64,000 nt of DNA from Pseudochelatococcus lubricantis (GCF_011762225.1 NZ_JAASQI010000002.1:310001-374000), one strand, 5' to 3'; shown: positions 16,724 to 26,170, numbered from the stretch's first letter. Numbers and translations are program-made. Notes: generated by a model from the sequence alone, not told the origin.

Positions 16724-16958
16724 CAGCACCACCCCCGCCGGTTTGCCCGCCCGATGCGGATGCGCCCCCGCCGGCGGCTGGCGATATCGGGGCACGGATA
16801 GTGCCGCCGCCGCCCCCGCCGCCCCCGCCGACGGCCGGCGACGTGGGGGCACGAATAGCGCTGCTGCCGCCCCCCAGAGGAGACATTATGTCGTATGCCT
16901 CGACACGGCTCCATCCGACTTTTCCGTTCCCGCCAGAAATGGCGCGGAATTTCGTCAT
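16665..16958 (-). CDS. Gly-rich phage protein of unknown function (doubtful)
   Basis: A 97-residue Gly/Ala/Pro-rich product with two copies of an IRAPxSPA motif separated by a run of Gly. Its ATG overlaps the stop of the gene before it by one base (TGATG), so translation by coupling is likely and this favours the minus strand. The same stretch also holds a Pro-rich plus-strand frame. Low sequence complexity makes either reading uncertain. It ends within the dNMP kinase gene on the other strand. Confidence 0.35.
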   Translation of the reverse strand: MTKFRAISGGNGKVGWSRVEAYDIMSPLGGGSSAIRAPTSPAVGGGGGGGGGTIRAPISPAAGGGASASGGQTGGGGAVKRRPPASSVQHNPRDGSR

Positions 16959-17194
16959 CAGACCGCCTCCGCGTTGGCGGTTACATCCACAATAAAAACG
17001 CCAGCGCCGTACGCGGGATATCCGGCTCTCACTGGCCCCTCGACGCCGTCATACCAGCGTACGTCGCCCGTGGGCGCGTAACCGCGAGCTTCAGCGACCC
17101 GAAGCGCCCCGTCCTCGGTTGCAGCTCTCCCGACGATCCCACCATGCTCAGTCCCGGTGGGGCGCTGGATGTAAATGCAGACGTAGTCAGTCAT
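16958..17194 (-). CDS. Small phage protein, unknown
   Basis: A 78-residue product (MTDYVCIYIQRPTGTEHGG). The ATG at 17194 is preferred over an upstream TTG because AAGGG lies before it, and it overlaps the end of the HTH gene by eight bases. It is a mixed alpha/beta protein with no recognised domain. It belongs to the minus-strand operon at the right end of the prophage. Confidence 0.55.
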   Translation of the reverse strand: MTDYVCIYIQRPTGTEHGGIVGRAATEDGALRVAEARGYAPTGDVRWYDGVEGPVRAGYPAYGAGVFIVDVTANAEAV

Positions 17195-17453
17195 GCCGGG
17201 TGTCCCTTGCAATGTATGTCATAAGCCTGCGGGTCGCGGTTTCAAGGTCGGGCACCCGCGACCCGTCGCACCACCTGTTGTAGGTGTGGATTGATACCCC
17301 GAGAGATTCGGCCGCTTGGGCGCGGGTAGCGCGGATGTCTTTTGCCCACGCCTTCGCGATCTCACTAAATGGGCGGGGGTCGGTCTCGTAATCGCGCTTC
17401 GTCTCGCCGGATGGCGGCGGCGTGTTCGGAGGGGTGCGGACAATCCAGCTCAT
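17187..17453 (-). CDS. Helix-turn-helix phage regulator
   Basis: An 88-residue protein. Residues 33-80 form a helix-turn-helix: RAQAAESLGVSIHTYNRWCDG, with the second helix placed for DNA reading, then a helical end (LETATRRLMTY). It is short, like Cro or CII-type regulators. It sits in the minus-strand operon near the attachment site, where phage control genes often lie. Whether it controls lysogeny is not shown. No clear Shine-Dalgarno is seen before its ATG. Confidence 0.65.
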   Translation of the reverse strand: MSWIVRTPPNTPPPSGETKRDYETDPRPFSEIAKAWAKDIRATRAQAAESLGVSIHTYNRWCDGSRVPDLETATRRLMTYIARDTRHD

Positions 17454-17506
17454 GATTTTGATGCTACCGTGACGGTAGTCCTCGGTTCCGCAACGCCGAT
17501 GCCTAA

Positions 17507-18025
17507 TCAGCGGGGCTCGGCTCGCAACAGCGCATCGACTGCAGCTGTAACATCATCTATCTGTTCCAGAGTGAGTCCGTGTTTGGCGAGGATTTCTTTC
17601 CCCGTGTGATCGGACCATCCGACGACGTGGGCATAGCCTTCGCCGCCCTCGTTGACGGCATCAGCGCGCCGTCGCCATTCGGCGTTGACGCGGTCGAGTT
17701 CATCGCGGGCTCCTTGTGGGATTATGGAGAGGGCCGCATCAATATCTGCCGACCGGCGGCGTTCTGCGTCTTGATCCGCTTTGGCGCGGCACTGATCTTC
17801 GGCGGCCACTTCGCGCGCGAAAGAACGGGCGGCCTCGACTACATCAACTGGAGCCGGGTCCGTGCCAAATCCCTCTTGGCGGGCATATCCACCCGTTGAG
17901 AGGTAGATCGTGCGCTTGGTGGCGATCTCATAGACGTTTCCGTCGTTGAGGCGGTGCCAATAGAACGTGCCGTTGTCGGCGGCCAGGACTTTGCCATCAG
18001 CGGTGTCGGTATAGTTGATCGTCAT
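17507..18025 (-). CDS. Phage protein of unknown function
   Basis: A 172-residue protein with an N-terminal beta part (residues 1-55), a helical, Glu/Arg-rich middle and a C-terminal part with GWSDHTGKEILAKHGLT. No signal peptide, TM segment or catalytic motif can be named. Its ATG overlaps the stop of the first operon gene (ATGA), so both are translated together. I do not recognise the family. Confidence 0.65.
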   Translation of the reverse strand: MTINYTDTADGKVLAADNGTFYWHRLNDGNVYEIATKRTIYLSTGGYARQEGFGTDPAPVDVVEAARSFAREVAAEDQCRAKADQDAERRRSADIDAALSIIPQGARDELDRVNAEWRRRADAVNEGGEGYAHVVGWSDHTGKEILAKHGLTLEQIDDVTAAVDALLRAEPR

Positions 18026-18234
18026 CTTTCCCCCCGGGCCACGCCCGGTATGTCGCTGAGAAGGGCGAGAGGGCTATTAGGGTGGATGTTCACGGGTTCG
18101 GGGGCAAGGGGGCGCGGTATCGGACGCCTGCCGGCCCACGCGCACTGCCAAGGCGCCTGAAGGGCAAACCAGCGTCCGTCCCTTTCGGCGACCAAGGCCG
18201 CTGGCAGGCTGGGGAGGGTGAAAATCGAGGTCAC
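18022..18234 (-). CDS. Small Pro-rich phage protein, first gene of the right-end operon
   Basis: A 70-residue product starting with GTG at 18234. AAGGAG seven bases upstream of the GTG decides this start over a longer frame. The sequence is rich in Pro, Arg and Leu (PLAPEPVNIHPNSPLALL). Family not recognised. As the first gene behind the promoter region next to the tRNA it is probably expressed in the prophage state or early in infection. Confidence 0.55.
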   Translation of the reverse strand: MTSIFTLPSLPAALVAERDGRWFALQAPWQCAWAGRRPIPRPLAPEPVNIHPNSPLALLSDIPGVARGER

Positions 18235-18445
18235 GCAAGTGCTCCTTGCCGTTCGTGTACGGCAGCGATCTCGCCGCTGATGAATTATGTATACACACAA
18301 CGTGTGCATTCCGCAAGCAGAAAATGCGCCCCACGCCCGATTATTTTCCGGTCAGCATCGCCGACTGGCTGGGGCGACAGCGTTAATTCTGTCCGGATAT
18401 CTGTCCGGAGGGCGGCGCGCAATGGTGGCAAGCATTTGATTTTAA
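18235..18445 (-). promoter_or_regulatory. Control region of the right-end operon
   Basis: The stretch holds no gene. An inverted repeat CACAC-AAC-GTGTG lies at 18294-18306, and on the minus strand a CATAAT hexamer follows it directly, in the right orientation to drive the operon. The -35 is unclear. The repeat may be an operator. Toward the tRNA the stretch contains the direct repeats listed separately. Confidence 0.45.
18389..18409. repeat. Direct repeats near the attachment site
   Basis: CTGTCCGGA occurs at 18389-18397 and again at 18401-18409, 12 bp apart, about 40-60 bp from the tRNA 3' end. Short direct repeats at this distance from an att core are typical of integrase arm-binding sites. 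Confidence 0.4.
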
Positions 18446-18520
<75 letters not shown>

Positions 18521-18645
18521 GCCTGAAGGAAGGCCCGCATGGGTGAGGCCCTCTTCGATGAAGCCGGACATTGCCACGCATGGGGCGGCCCGGCAATACG
18601 AGCAGGAGGATGTCCACAAACGAAGCGATGGGCTTTCCTGACTGT

Positions 18646-18669
18646 GCGCACCTCCTTAAGCAGGTGCGC
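18646..18669. other. Hairpin between hemA and the tRNA gene
   Basis: GCGCACCT and AGGTGCGC form a perfect 8-bp stem with an 8-base loop. It lies downstream of hemA on the minus strand and may end that transcript, though no T-run follows. Nothing else is seen in the 226-bp gap. Confidence 0.4.
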
Positions 18670-18746
18670 CGCACCCGTCAACCCCTCCTGTGCGGGAAGC
18701 CGGGGATGACGGCGGTTTTTCGTTGCGCCGGTCCCCGTGCCTCGCC

Positions 18747-19973
18747 TCACGCCGCCGCGCGGGCGGCGTGCAGCGGCAGATCGAGCTTGCCCCAGACGGC
18801 GACGAGCGCGGCGGCGAGGTCGTCGATCAGGGCATCCGTATGGAACGGCGTGGGTGTGATGCGCAGGCGCTCCGTGCCGCGCGGCACGGTCGGGTAATTG
18901 ATGGGCTGCACGTAGATGCCGTGCTCGTCGAGCAGCAGGTCGCTCGCCGCCTTGGTGCGCTCCGGATCGCCGACCATGACGGGCACGATGTGGGTCGGGT
19001 TGTCGCGCACCGGCAACCCGGCCCGCTTCAGCACTTCTTTCGTGCGCGCCACCTGCTTGCGGTGCGCCTGCCGCTCGCTGCCGCTCTTCGACAGATGCTC
19101 CACGGATGCCAGCGCCGCCGCCGCGACCGCCGGCGGCAGGGCGGTAGTGAAGATGAAGCCGTGCGCGTTGGAGCGGACCGCGTCGACAATGGCCGACTTC
19201 GCCGCGATATAGCCGCCGATGCAGCCGAACCCCTTGGCGAGCGTCGCCTCGACGATGTCGAGCCTGTCCTGCGCGCCGACCTCCTCCGCGTAGCCCGCGC
19301 CGGTCGCGCCGTAGAGGCCGACCGCATGCACCTCATCGATATAGGTGAGGGCGTGGTAGCGTTCGGCCAGATCGCAGATGGCATGAATGGGCGACACGTC
19401 GCCGTCCATGGAGTACACGCTCTCGAACACGATCATCTTGGCCCGTTCGCGCCCGGCAGCCTTCAGCAGATCTTCGAGATGCCCGAGGTCGTTGTGGCGG
19501 AAAACGGCCTTTTCCGCCCCCGAGCGGCGCACGCCCTGGATCATGGAATTGTGGTTCCATTCGTCGGAGAGCAGCAGGCAGTCGGGCAGCAGCTTCGCGA
19601 TGGTTGCGATGCCGGTCTCGTTGGAGACATAGCCGGAGGTGAAGACGAGGGAGGCTTCCTTCCGGTGCAGGTTCGCCAGCGCCCGTTCCAGCGCCACGAT
19701 CGGACCGCTGGTGCCGGAGATGTTGCGCGTGCCGCCCGCGCCCACGCCCATGCGCTGCGCGGTTTCCACCATCGCGCCGATGGTGTCGGGATGCAGGCTC
19801 ATGCCCAGATAGTCGTTGGAGCACCAGATGACGACATCGCGGGTGCCGGCGTCGGTCTGGCGGGTGGCGTGGGGAAAGCGGGCCGCATCCTTTTCCAGCG
19901 TGACGAAAACCCGGTACCGCCGCTCCTGATGCAGGGTATCGAGGGCGGTGTTGAAATAATGATCGTAATTCAT
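18747..19973 (-). CDS. hemA: 5-aminolevulinate synthase
   Basis: A 408-residue PLP enzyme that condenses glycine and succinyl-CoA to 5-aminolevulinate, the first step of haem synthesis in alphaproteobacteria. Visible features: WCSNDYLGM near residue 50, [11 protein letters not shown] near 79, and the PLP lysine in TLAKGFGC at Lys247. The length matches the family (about 405). The ATG at 19973 is chosen over a 62-residue upstream extension because it matches the family start (MNYDHYF). The gene faces the tRNA and the prophage. Confidence 0.95.
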   Translation of the reverse strand: MNYDHYFNTALDTLHQERRYRVFVTLEKDAARFPHATRQTDAGTRDVVIWCSNDYLGMSLHPDTIGAMVETAQRMGVGAGGTRNISGTSGPIVALERALANLHRKEASLVFTSGYVSNETGIATIAKLLPDCLLLSDEWNHNSMIQGVRRSGAEKAVFRHNDLGHLEDLLKAAGRERAKMIVFESVYSMDGDVSPIHAICDLAERYHALTYIDEVHAVGLYGATGAGYAEEVGAQDRLDIVEATLAKGFGCIGGYIAAKSAIVDAVRSNAHGFIFTTALPPAVAAAALASVEHLSKSGSERQAHRKQVARTKEVLKRAGLPVRDNPTHIVPVMVGDPERTKAASDLLLDEHGIYVQPINYPTVPRGTERLRITPTPFHTDALIDDLAAALVAVWGKLDLPLHAARAAA

Positions 19974-20010
19974 CGGCTGTCCATGAAGGCGACGGCCCGG
20001 CGGCGGACCC

Positions 20011-20062
20011 CGCCTGCGGCTGCAGGCAACTTTCCTTCGCCTGCGGCTGCAGGCAGTTTTCC
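20011..20062. repeat. Two tandem 25-bp repeats in the hemA leader
   Basis: Two copies, 20011-20035 and 20038-20062, differ at two positions and contain the palindromic core CTGCAG within GCCTGCGGCTGCAGGC. They lie 38-90 bases before the hemA start, in the transcribed leader, so they could fold or bind a regulator. Confidence 0.7.
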
Positions 20063-20121
20063 ATCGGCGGCAGCTTTGGCCCGGACGGCAGACGCCGGGG
20101 AGAAAACCGCTTTCCGATCCG

Positions 20122-20149
20122 AGTATCGTTACAATCAACGATAAATCAA
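20122..20149 (-). promoter_or_regulatory. Candidate hemA promoter with inverted repeat
   Basis: On the minus strand TTGATT, 16 bases and GATACT form a fair sigma-70 promoter about 150 bases before the hemA ATG. A perfect 7-bp inverted repeat, TATCGTT-N6-AACGATA (20124-20143), fills the spacer and would block RNA polymerase if bound. The rest of the 377-bp interval 19974-20350 holds the 25-bp repeats and no gene. Confidence 0.5.
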
Positions 20150-20350
20150 CATTTCCCACGCCATGTTACGCGGCGCAAGTGGTCGTCTCGCCGCAGGCGC
20201 ATGCCCGCCGCGCGGCGGCGCCGGGCATATTCCTGTTGCGCGCGGCCGCCCGCATGGTTATCGCTGTGTATTCGATGTCGTGATGCCGGAGACGCTGCGG
20301 TTGCCAGGTTCCGGCGAGCACGGATGTTTGCCTGTCTGAATGATCCTGTC

Positions 20351-20563
20351 ATGAGTGCATCGACGCCGGACCGCCAGACCAGACTTGCTCTGGCGCTGCG
20401 TGAAAATCTCAAGCGCCGCAAACGCCAGACGCGCGAACGCGCGCGCGAGGCGCAGGATGAAAGCCGCGAAGCGGAAGCGCACGATCGCGCCGGGGAAGTC
20501 GCGGGCGCTCCCGATTCCGGCACGGCGGGGGGCGATGCATCATCCGGAGAGGGCGGGGCTTGA
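20351..20563 (+). CDS. Small conserved protein upstream of murA
   Basis: A 70-residue hydrophilic protein. The ATG at 20351 is chosen because residues RLALALRENLKRRKRQTR follow it at once; similar short proteins with the RENLKRRK motif are common before murA in alphaproteobacteria. The rest is Glu/Ala/Gly-rich and probably disordered. Function unknown. It lies 50 bases before murA on the same strand, so the two probably share a transcript. Confidence 0.6.
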   Translation: MSASTPDRQTRLALALRENLKRRKRQTRERAREAQDESREAEAHDRAGEVAGAPDSGTAGGDASSGEGGA

Positions 20564-20613
20564 GCGACTGGAACGGGCGCCGGCAGGCGGCGGATTGAAA
20601 GGAAGGCAACTGA

Positions 20614-21906
20614 ATGGACCGGATTCGTATTGTCGGCGGGGAAGCGCTGAACGGCGCCATACCGATTTCGGGCGCGAAGAATGCGGCTCTGCCGCTGATG
20701 ATCGCAAGCCTTCTCACCGACGAGACGCTTCAGTTGCACAACGTGCCGAGGCTGGCCGACGTCGCGCAGCTCCTGCGCATTCTCGGCAATCATGGCGTCG
20801 ATCACGGCGTCGCCGGCAAGCGCCCGGGCCAGACGGCAGTGACCGGCCAGAGCATCCGGCTGCGCGCGCGCGACATCATCGATACCACCGCGCCCTACGA
20901 ACTCGTCTCGAAGATGCGGGCGAGCTTCTGGGTCATCGCGCCGCTGCTCGCGCGCATGGGCGAGGCGCGCGTCTCGCTGCCCGGCGGCTGCGCCATAGGC
21001 ACGCGGCCCGTGGATCTGCTGCTGATGGCGCTGGAGCGCCTGGGGGCCAGCATCGACATTGACGGCGGCTATGCCGTGGCGCGGGCGCCGAAGGGGCTGA
21101 AGGGCGGCGACATCGTCTTCCCGAAGGTGACGGTGGGCGGCACGCACACGGCCCTGATGGCCGCCGTTCTCGCCGACGGCACCACGGTGATCGAGAACGC
21201 GGCGCGCGAGCCGGAGGTCGTCGATCTCGCCCAGTGCCTGACGGCGATGGGCGCGCGCATCACGGGGGCGGGCACGCCGCGCATCGTCATCGACGGCGTG
21301 GCGCGGCTCGGCGGCACGGAGCACACCGTGCTGCCCGACCGCATCGAAACGGGCACCTATGCCATGGCCGTGGCGATGACCGGCGGCGACGTGCTGCTGG
21401 AAGGCGCGCGGCCGGACCTGCTGCAGAACGCGCTCGACACGCTGGAGAGCGCCGGCGCGGAGATCACGCCCACCAACGAGGGCATCCGCGTGGTGCGCAA
21501 CGGCCACGGCATCACGGCCGTCGACGTGACGACGGAGCCGTTCCCCGGCTTCCCTACCGATCTTCAGGCGCAGTTCATGGCACTGATGACGCGGGCGCGC
21601 GGCACGTCGCGCATCAGGGAGACGATTTTCGAGAACCGCTTCATGCACGTGCAGGAACTTGCCCGGCTGGGCGCGCGCATCCGGCTCGACGGCGATCTCG
21701 CCTATGTCGAGGGTGTGCAGCGCCTCACCGGCGCGCCGGTGATGGCGACGGACCTGCGTGCCTCCGTCTCGCTCGTCATCGCCGCGCTCGCCGCCGAGGG
21801 GGAGACGACCGTCAACCGCGTCTACCACCTCGACCGCGGCTTCGAGGCGCTGGAGCACAAGCTGGGGGCATGCGGCGCGCGGATCGAGCGAATCAGCAAT
21901 TCCTGA
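20614..21906 (+). CDS. murA: UDP-N-acetylglucosamine 1-carboxyvinyltransferase
   Basis: A 430-residue enzyme that transfers enolpyruvate from PEP to UDP-GlcNAc, the first committed step of peptidoglycan synthesis. The N terminus ([20 protein letters not shown]) and [12 protein letters not shown] with Cys126 (the fosfomycin-reactive Cys, 115 in E. coli) are intact, so fosfomycin sensitivity is expected at this site. [14 protein letters not shown] and the end motif are also present. Length is normal. The start has GGAAGG upstream. Confidence 0.95.
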   Translation: MDRIRIVGGEALNGAIPISGAKNAALPLMIASLLTDETLQLHNVPRLADVAQLLRILGNHGVDHGVAGKRPGQTAVTGQSIRLRARDIIDTTAPYELVSKMRASFWVIAPLLARMGEARVSLPGGCAIGTRPVDLLLMALERLGASIDIDGGYAVARAPKGLKGGDIVFPKVTVGGTHTALMAAVLADGTTVIENAAREPEVVDLAQCLTAMGARITGAGTPRIVIDGVARLGGTEHTVLPDRIETGTYAMAVAMTGGDVLLEGARPDLLQNALDTLESAGAEITPTNEGIRVVRNGHGITAVDVTTEPFPGFPTDLQAQFMALMTRARGTSRIRETIFENRFMHVQELARLGARIRLDGDLAYVEGVQRLTGAPVMATDLRASVSLVIAALAAEGETTVNRVYHLDRGFEALEHKLGACGARIERISNS

Positions 21907-22040
21907 TCGCCCGCGCGGATATCCGCTGATATTTGCGTGATCGCCATCGCGTGGCCCTTGCCTCGAAGGGGCGGATGCCCCAGTTTCCCGTGCTGTGGAT
22001 AATGCCCCGGTGTGGTGCGCTTCCGTTGGAGACAGGAAAG

Positions 22041-22688
22041 ATGACGACACGTCGTAACGTGATCACAGCAATCGCCGCTGGCACGGCCGCCGGCCTTTTC
22101 GGCCGGGGAGGCATCGCCATGGCGCAGGACGTTTCCGTCGTCGCGCTCGCCGCGCCCGGGCCGCTGGGCGACGTCACGCTCGGCGCTGACGATGCCAAGG
22201 TCACGGTGATCGAATACGCCTCGCTCACCTGCTCGCACTGCGCCGCCTTCCACAACGAAACCTTTGCCGCCTTCAAGGAAAAGTACATCGATACCGGCAA
22301 GGTGAAGTTCATTCTGCGCGAGTTCCCGCTCGACGACCTTGCGCTGCTCGGCTTCATGCTGGCGCGCTTCCGCGGCAACGACAAGTTCTATGCGGTCACG
22401 GACCTGCTGTTCACCCAGCAGGGCAAGACCTGGGCGAAGCCCGGCGACCAGAAGCCGCTTGATTCGCTGCTCCAGACACTGCGGCAGGCCGGCATCACGC
22501 AGGAGGACTTTGACGCCACCATCAAGGACCGCAAGCTGTACGACGGCATTATCGCCGTGCGCGAGCGGGCGGCGAGCGAGTTCGGCATCAACGCCACGCC
22601 GACCTTCTTCATCAACGGCAAGCGGTATCCCGGCGCGCTGTCCCTGAGCGATCTGGACAAGGCGATCGGGCCGCTGCTCGCCGAATGA
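22041..22688 (+). CDS. DsbA-family thiol-disulfide oxidoreductase, Tat-exported
   Basis: A 215-residue protein. The ATG at 22041 is chosen because it starts a twin-arginine signal (TTRRNVITAIAAG). The redox motif is CSHC (Cys64, Cys67) in VIEYASLTCSHCAAFH, and NATPTFFINGKRYPG carries the cis-Pro loop. The fold is DsbA-like (thioredoxin with helical insert), as in periplasmic oxidants that form disulfides. It directly precedes smc, a common arrangement in alphaproteobacteria. Confidence 0.85.
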   Translation: MTTRRNVITAIAAGTAAGLFGRGGIAMAQDVSVVALAAPGPLGDVTLGADDAKVTVIEYASLTCSHCAAFHNETFAAFKEKYIDTGKVKFILREFPLDDLALLGFMLARFRGNDKFYAVTDLLFTQQGKTWAKPGDQKPLDSLLQTLRQAGITQEDFDATIKDRKLYDGIIAVRERAASEFGINATPTFFINGKRYPGALSLSDLDKAIGPLLAE

Positions 22689-22717
22689 GAGCGGCTCGCC
22701 CGGCGTGAGGAGACGCG

Positions 22718-25700
22718 GTGAAGCTTAACCGACTGCGCATCGTCGGCTTCAAGACGTTCGTCGAACCGAGCGAGTTCCTGATCGAGCCCGGCCTCACCGG
22801 CGTGGTGGGGCCGAACGGCTGCGGCAAGTCGAATCTCGTCGAGGCGCTGCGCTGGGTAATGGGGGAGAACTCCTACAAGTCCCTGCGCGCCTCGGGCATG
22901 GACGACGTGATCTTCGGCGGCTCCAACACGCGCCCGGCGCGCAACAGCGCCGAGGTGGTGCTTTCCATCGATAATTCCGCCCGCACCGCGCCCGCCCATT
23001 TCAACGATTCGGACGTGCTGGAAGTCTCGCGCAAGATCATGCGCGACGGCGGCTCGGTCTATCGCATCAACGGCCGCGAGGTGCGGGCGCGCGACGTGCA
23101 GTTGCTGTTCGCGGATGCGGCGACGGGCGCGCGCTCGCACGCCATGGTGCGGCAGGGGCAAATCGGCGAGATCATCGCCGCCAAGCCGGTCGCACGCCGG
23201 CGCATTCTGGAGGATGCGGCCGGTGTGGCCGGCCTCTACAGCCGCCGCCACGAGGCGGAACTGCGACTGCGCGCGGCGGAGGACAACCTGCAGCGTCTTG
23301 AGGACGTGATGCGCGAGATCGACGGCCAGGTCGACAGCCTGCGTCGGCAGGCGCGCCAGGCCATCCGCTACCGGGCGCTCTCCGCGGAGATTCGCAAGGT
23401 GGAGGCGATTGGCTTCCTCATCGCCTGGCGCGCGGCCACGGCGCAGCTCGCTACGGCGGAGGAGGAGGCCCGTGCGGACGGGCAGGCGGTGCTCGCCTGC
23501 AACGACCGGCAGGCGCAGGCGGCCTACACGCACGGCCTCGCTGCCCACACGCTGGCGCAGGCGCGCACGGCGGAGGAGGGGGCCGGGCAGGAGCTGCAGC
23601 GGCGCATGCAGGAACTGGCGGAACTGGAAGCGGGGGAGCGGCGCGACCGCGATCGCGCCGCGGACACTGCCCGCCGCATCGCCGAACTTGAACGCGATCT
23701 CGAACGGGAAAAGACACAGGCGCAGGACGCCGTCGTCATGACTGCACGCTTGCAGGATGAGGACGCCGCCCTGCACGCGCGCCTCGCCCATGCGCAGGAC
23801 GAACTGGTGGAGGCAGCGGAAGTCGTCGCGCAGACGCAGTTGTCGCTGGAGGATTCTGAGGCGGAATTCGGCCGTGTGCAGGCTGCGGTTGCTGATGCTG
23901 GCGCGCGGCGCGCGGCATTGGCACGCCAGATCGGCCAGGAGGAACAGCGCCTCGAAAAGCTCGCGGCCGAGCGCCGGCGCGTGGCGGGCGATCTCGACGC
24001 GCTGGCGGCACAGGCGCAGGCAAGCGAGACGCTCGACCTGTTGCGCGAGGAGCTTGAAGGCTTCGAGGCGTCGCATGGCGAGGCGGAAGATCGGGCGCTT
24101 GCCGCGCGCACGGGCGTCGCTACGGCGCGTGAGGCGGAGGCCGCCCTGCGCAAGCCGCTCGACGAGGCCGTGAGGCGCGCCCAGCATCTCGGCGCTGAGG
24201 CGGCGGTGCTGGCGCGTCTGGTGGCGCCGGCCGCCGACGGCGGCTTCGCGCCGGTGCTCGATTCCGTCCGCGTGGAGAAGGGCTTCGAGACGGCGCTTGG
24301 CGCCGCCCTCGGCGACGATCTGCTGGCCGCGACCGATGCCGCCGCGGCCGTGCACTGGGCCGATTCGGGGGAAGGGGAGGCCGACGCCGCGCTGCCGGCC
24401 GGCGCCGCGCCGCTCTCGGAGGTCGTCGAGGCGCCCGCCGTTCTGACCCGCAGGCTGCGCATGACCGGCGTCGTGTCGCGGGAGGCGGGGCCGCTGTTGC
24501 GCGCGCATCTCGTGCCTGGCCAGCGGCTGGTCTCGCAAGAAGGTGATGTCTGGCGTTGGGACGGTCTCACACGCGCGGCGGACGCCCCTTCCGCCGCGGC
24601 GATTCGGCTCGCGGAGCGCAACCGCCTCGCCGATCTGCAGCGGGAGGCGGAGGAAGCCGACTCCGAAGCGGAGGCGCGGCGGCAGGCCCTCGACGCGGCA
24701 CAAGCCCGCACGCGCGCGGCGGACGACGAGGAGGCGCGGGCGCTCGACGCCCAGCGCGCAGCCCGTCGCGCGGCCGAAAGCGCGCGCGTGAAGCTGCTCG
24801 ACGCCGAACGCGCCGCTGCGGCGTCGACTGCCAGACACGCCGCGCTGGAAGAGGCGCATACGCGGCTGGCGGCGGGCGAAGCGCAAGCGCGGGAAGGGCT
24901 TGAAGCCGCGCGTTCCGAACTGGGCACGCTTCCGCCGGTCGACGACGAGGCGTTGGAGAAGGCGCGCCGCTATGCCGCACAGATACGTGCCGCGCACGGC
25001 GAATCAGAACGTGCCTTGCAGGGCCTCCAGCGCGACATCGGCGCGCAGACTCGCCGCCGGCAGGCCATCGCCGCCGAATCGAGGGCTTGGGAGGAACGCC
25101 GGTCACGAGCCGATTCGGTGCTGGCTGACGTCGCGGAGCGGCTGTCGTCCGCGCGCGAGACGCTGGTGGACCTGACGGAGACGGCCGAGGACAAGGCCGT
25201 GCGCCGCAACGGGCTCGCCGCCGCCGTGGCCGAAGCGCAGGCCGCGCTGGAGCAGGCCGCTAACGCCCGCCGCGCGGCGGAAACAGCGCTGGCGGCGGCG
25301 GACGAGGCGGCGCGCGCCGCGCTCGATGCGCTCGCCTCGGCGCGCGAGGCGCGGGCGCGCTCGCAGGCAATGGGCGAGGCAGCGCGCGGTCGGCTCGCCG
25401 ACATCATCCGCCAGATTGCCGATTCGGTCGGCGTGGCGCCAGAGGCCCTGCACGCGCATGCGGAACACGACCCCGAGGCGCCCCTGCCCGAATCGCAGGA
25501 GGTCGACCAGCGCCTGATCGCGCTGCGCCTCGACCGGGAGCGGCTCGGCGCCGTCAACCTGCGGGCCGAGGCGGAGCTTGACGAGGCGCAGGGCAAGCGG
25601 GACGGTATCGGCGCCGAGCACGACGAACTGGTCGAGGCGATTCGGCGGCTCAGGCAGGCGATCGGCAACCTCAACCGCGAGGGGCGCGAGCGGCTGATGG

Positions 25701-26170
25701 CCGCTTTCGATGTCGTCAACGGCCATTTCCAGAGCCTGTTCACGTCGCTGTTCGGCGGCGGCACGGCCGATCTGACCCTGGTCGATTCCGACGATCCGCT
25801 GGAGGCGGGGCTGGAAATCTATGCCCGCCCGCCGGGCAAGAAGCCGCAGGTGCTGACGCTGCTGTCCGGCGGCGAGCAGGCGCTGACGGCTATCGCCCTG
25901 ATTTTCGCCGTGTTTCTGACAAACCCCTCGCCCGTCTGCGTGCTCGATGAGGTGGACGCGCCTCTCGACGATTCCAATGTCGAGCGCTATTGCGAGTTGC
26001 TGCGCACCATGGCGGGCCAGACGCTGACGCGCTTCATCGTCATCACCCACAACCCCATCACCATGGCGGCGATGGACAGGCTGTTCGGCGTGACAATGGC
26101 GGAGAAGGGCGTCTCCCAGCTCGTGTCGGTCGATCTGGCGCTTGCAGGACAAATCCTTGACGTCGGCTGA
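22718..26170 (+). CDS. smc: Chromosome segregation protein SMC
   Basis: An 1150-residue ATPase starting with GTG after GAGGAG. Walker A GPNGCGKSN is at residues 31-39; the ABC signature LLSGGEQALTA near 1047 and Walker B VCVLDEVDAPLDD near 1072 complete the head. Between them lie two long coiled coils and a hinge at about residues 490-620. SMC dimers with ScpA and ScpB compact and separate chromosomes. Coiled-coil parts are rich in Ala, Arg and Glu, and give rise to long false frames on the other strand. Confidence 0.97.
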   Translation: MKLNRLRIVGFKTFVEPSEFLIEPGLTGVVGPNGCGKSNLVEALRWVMGENSYKSLRASGMDDVIFGGSNTRPARNSAEVVLSIDNSARTAPAHFNDSDVLEVSRKIMRDGGSVYRINGREVRARDVQLLFADAATGARSHAMVRQGQIGEIIAAKPVARRRILEDAAGVAGLYSRRHEAELRLRAAEDNLQRLEDVMREIDGQVDSLRRQARQAIRYRALSAEIRKVEAIGFLIAWRAATAQLATAEEEARADGQAVLACNDRQAQAAYTHGLAAHTLAQARTAEEGAGQELQRRMQELAELEAGERRDRDRAADTARRIAELERDLEREKTQAQDAVVMTARLQDEDAALHARLAHAQDELVEAAEVVAQTQLSLEDSEAEFGRVQAAVADAGARRAALARQIGQEEQRLEKLAAERRRVAGDLDALAAQAQASETLDLLREELEGFEASHGEAEDRALAARTGVATAREAEAALRKPLDEAVRRAQHLGAEAAVLARLVAPAADGGFAPVLDSVRVEKGFETALGAALGDDLLAATDAAAAVHWADSGEGEADAALPAGAAPLSEVVEAPAVLTRRLRMTGVVSREAGPLLRAHLVPGQRLVSQEGDVWRWDGLTRAADAPSAAAIRLAERNRLADLQREAEEADSEAEARRQALDAAQARTRAADDEEARALDAQRAARRAAESARVKLLDAERAAAASTARHAALEEAHTRLAAGEAQAREGLEAARSELGTLPPVDDEALEKARRYAAQIRAAHGESERALQGLQRDIGAQTRRRQAIAAESRAWEERRSRADSVLADVAERLSSARETLVDLTETAEDKAVRRNGLAAAVAEAQAALEQAANARRAAETALAAADEAARAALDALASAREARARSQAMGEAARGRLADIIRQIADSVGVAPEALHAHAEHDPEAPLPESQEVDQRLIALRLDRERLGAVNLRAEAELDEAQGKRDGIGAEHDELVEAIRRLRQAIGNLNREGRERLMAAFDVVNGHFQSLFTSLFGGGTADLTLVDSDDPLEAGLEIYARPPGKKPQVLTLLSGGEQALTAIALIFAVFLTNPSPVCVLDEVDAPLDDSNVERYCELLRTMAGQTLTRFIVITHNPITMAAMDRLFGVTMAEKGVSQLVSVDLALAGQILDVG

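Noticed and set aside
16720-16995. Pro-rich plus-strand gene after the dNMP kinase
   Set aside because: Low complexity, TTG start, and the minus-strand frame has coupled start signals. Kept only as a finding.
18690-20144. Long plus-strand frame opposite hemA
   Set aside because: It is a shadow of the high-GC hemA gene and has no family features.
22388-24997. 869-residue minus-strand frame opposite smc
   Set aside because: Arg/Leu-rich composition typical of antisense frames in high-GC DNA; smc is certain.
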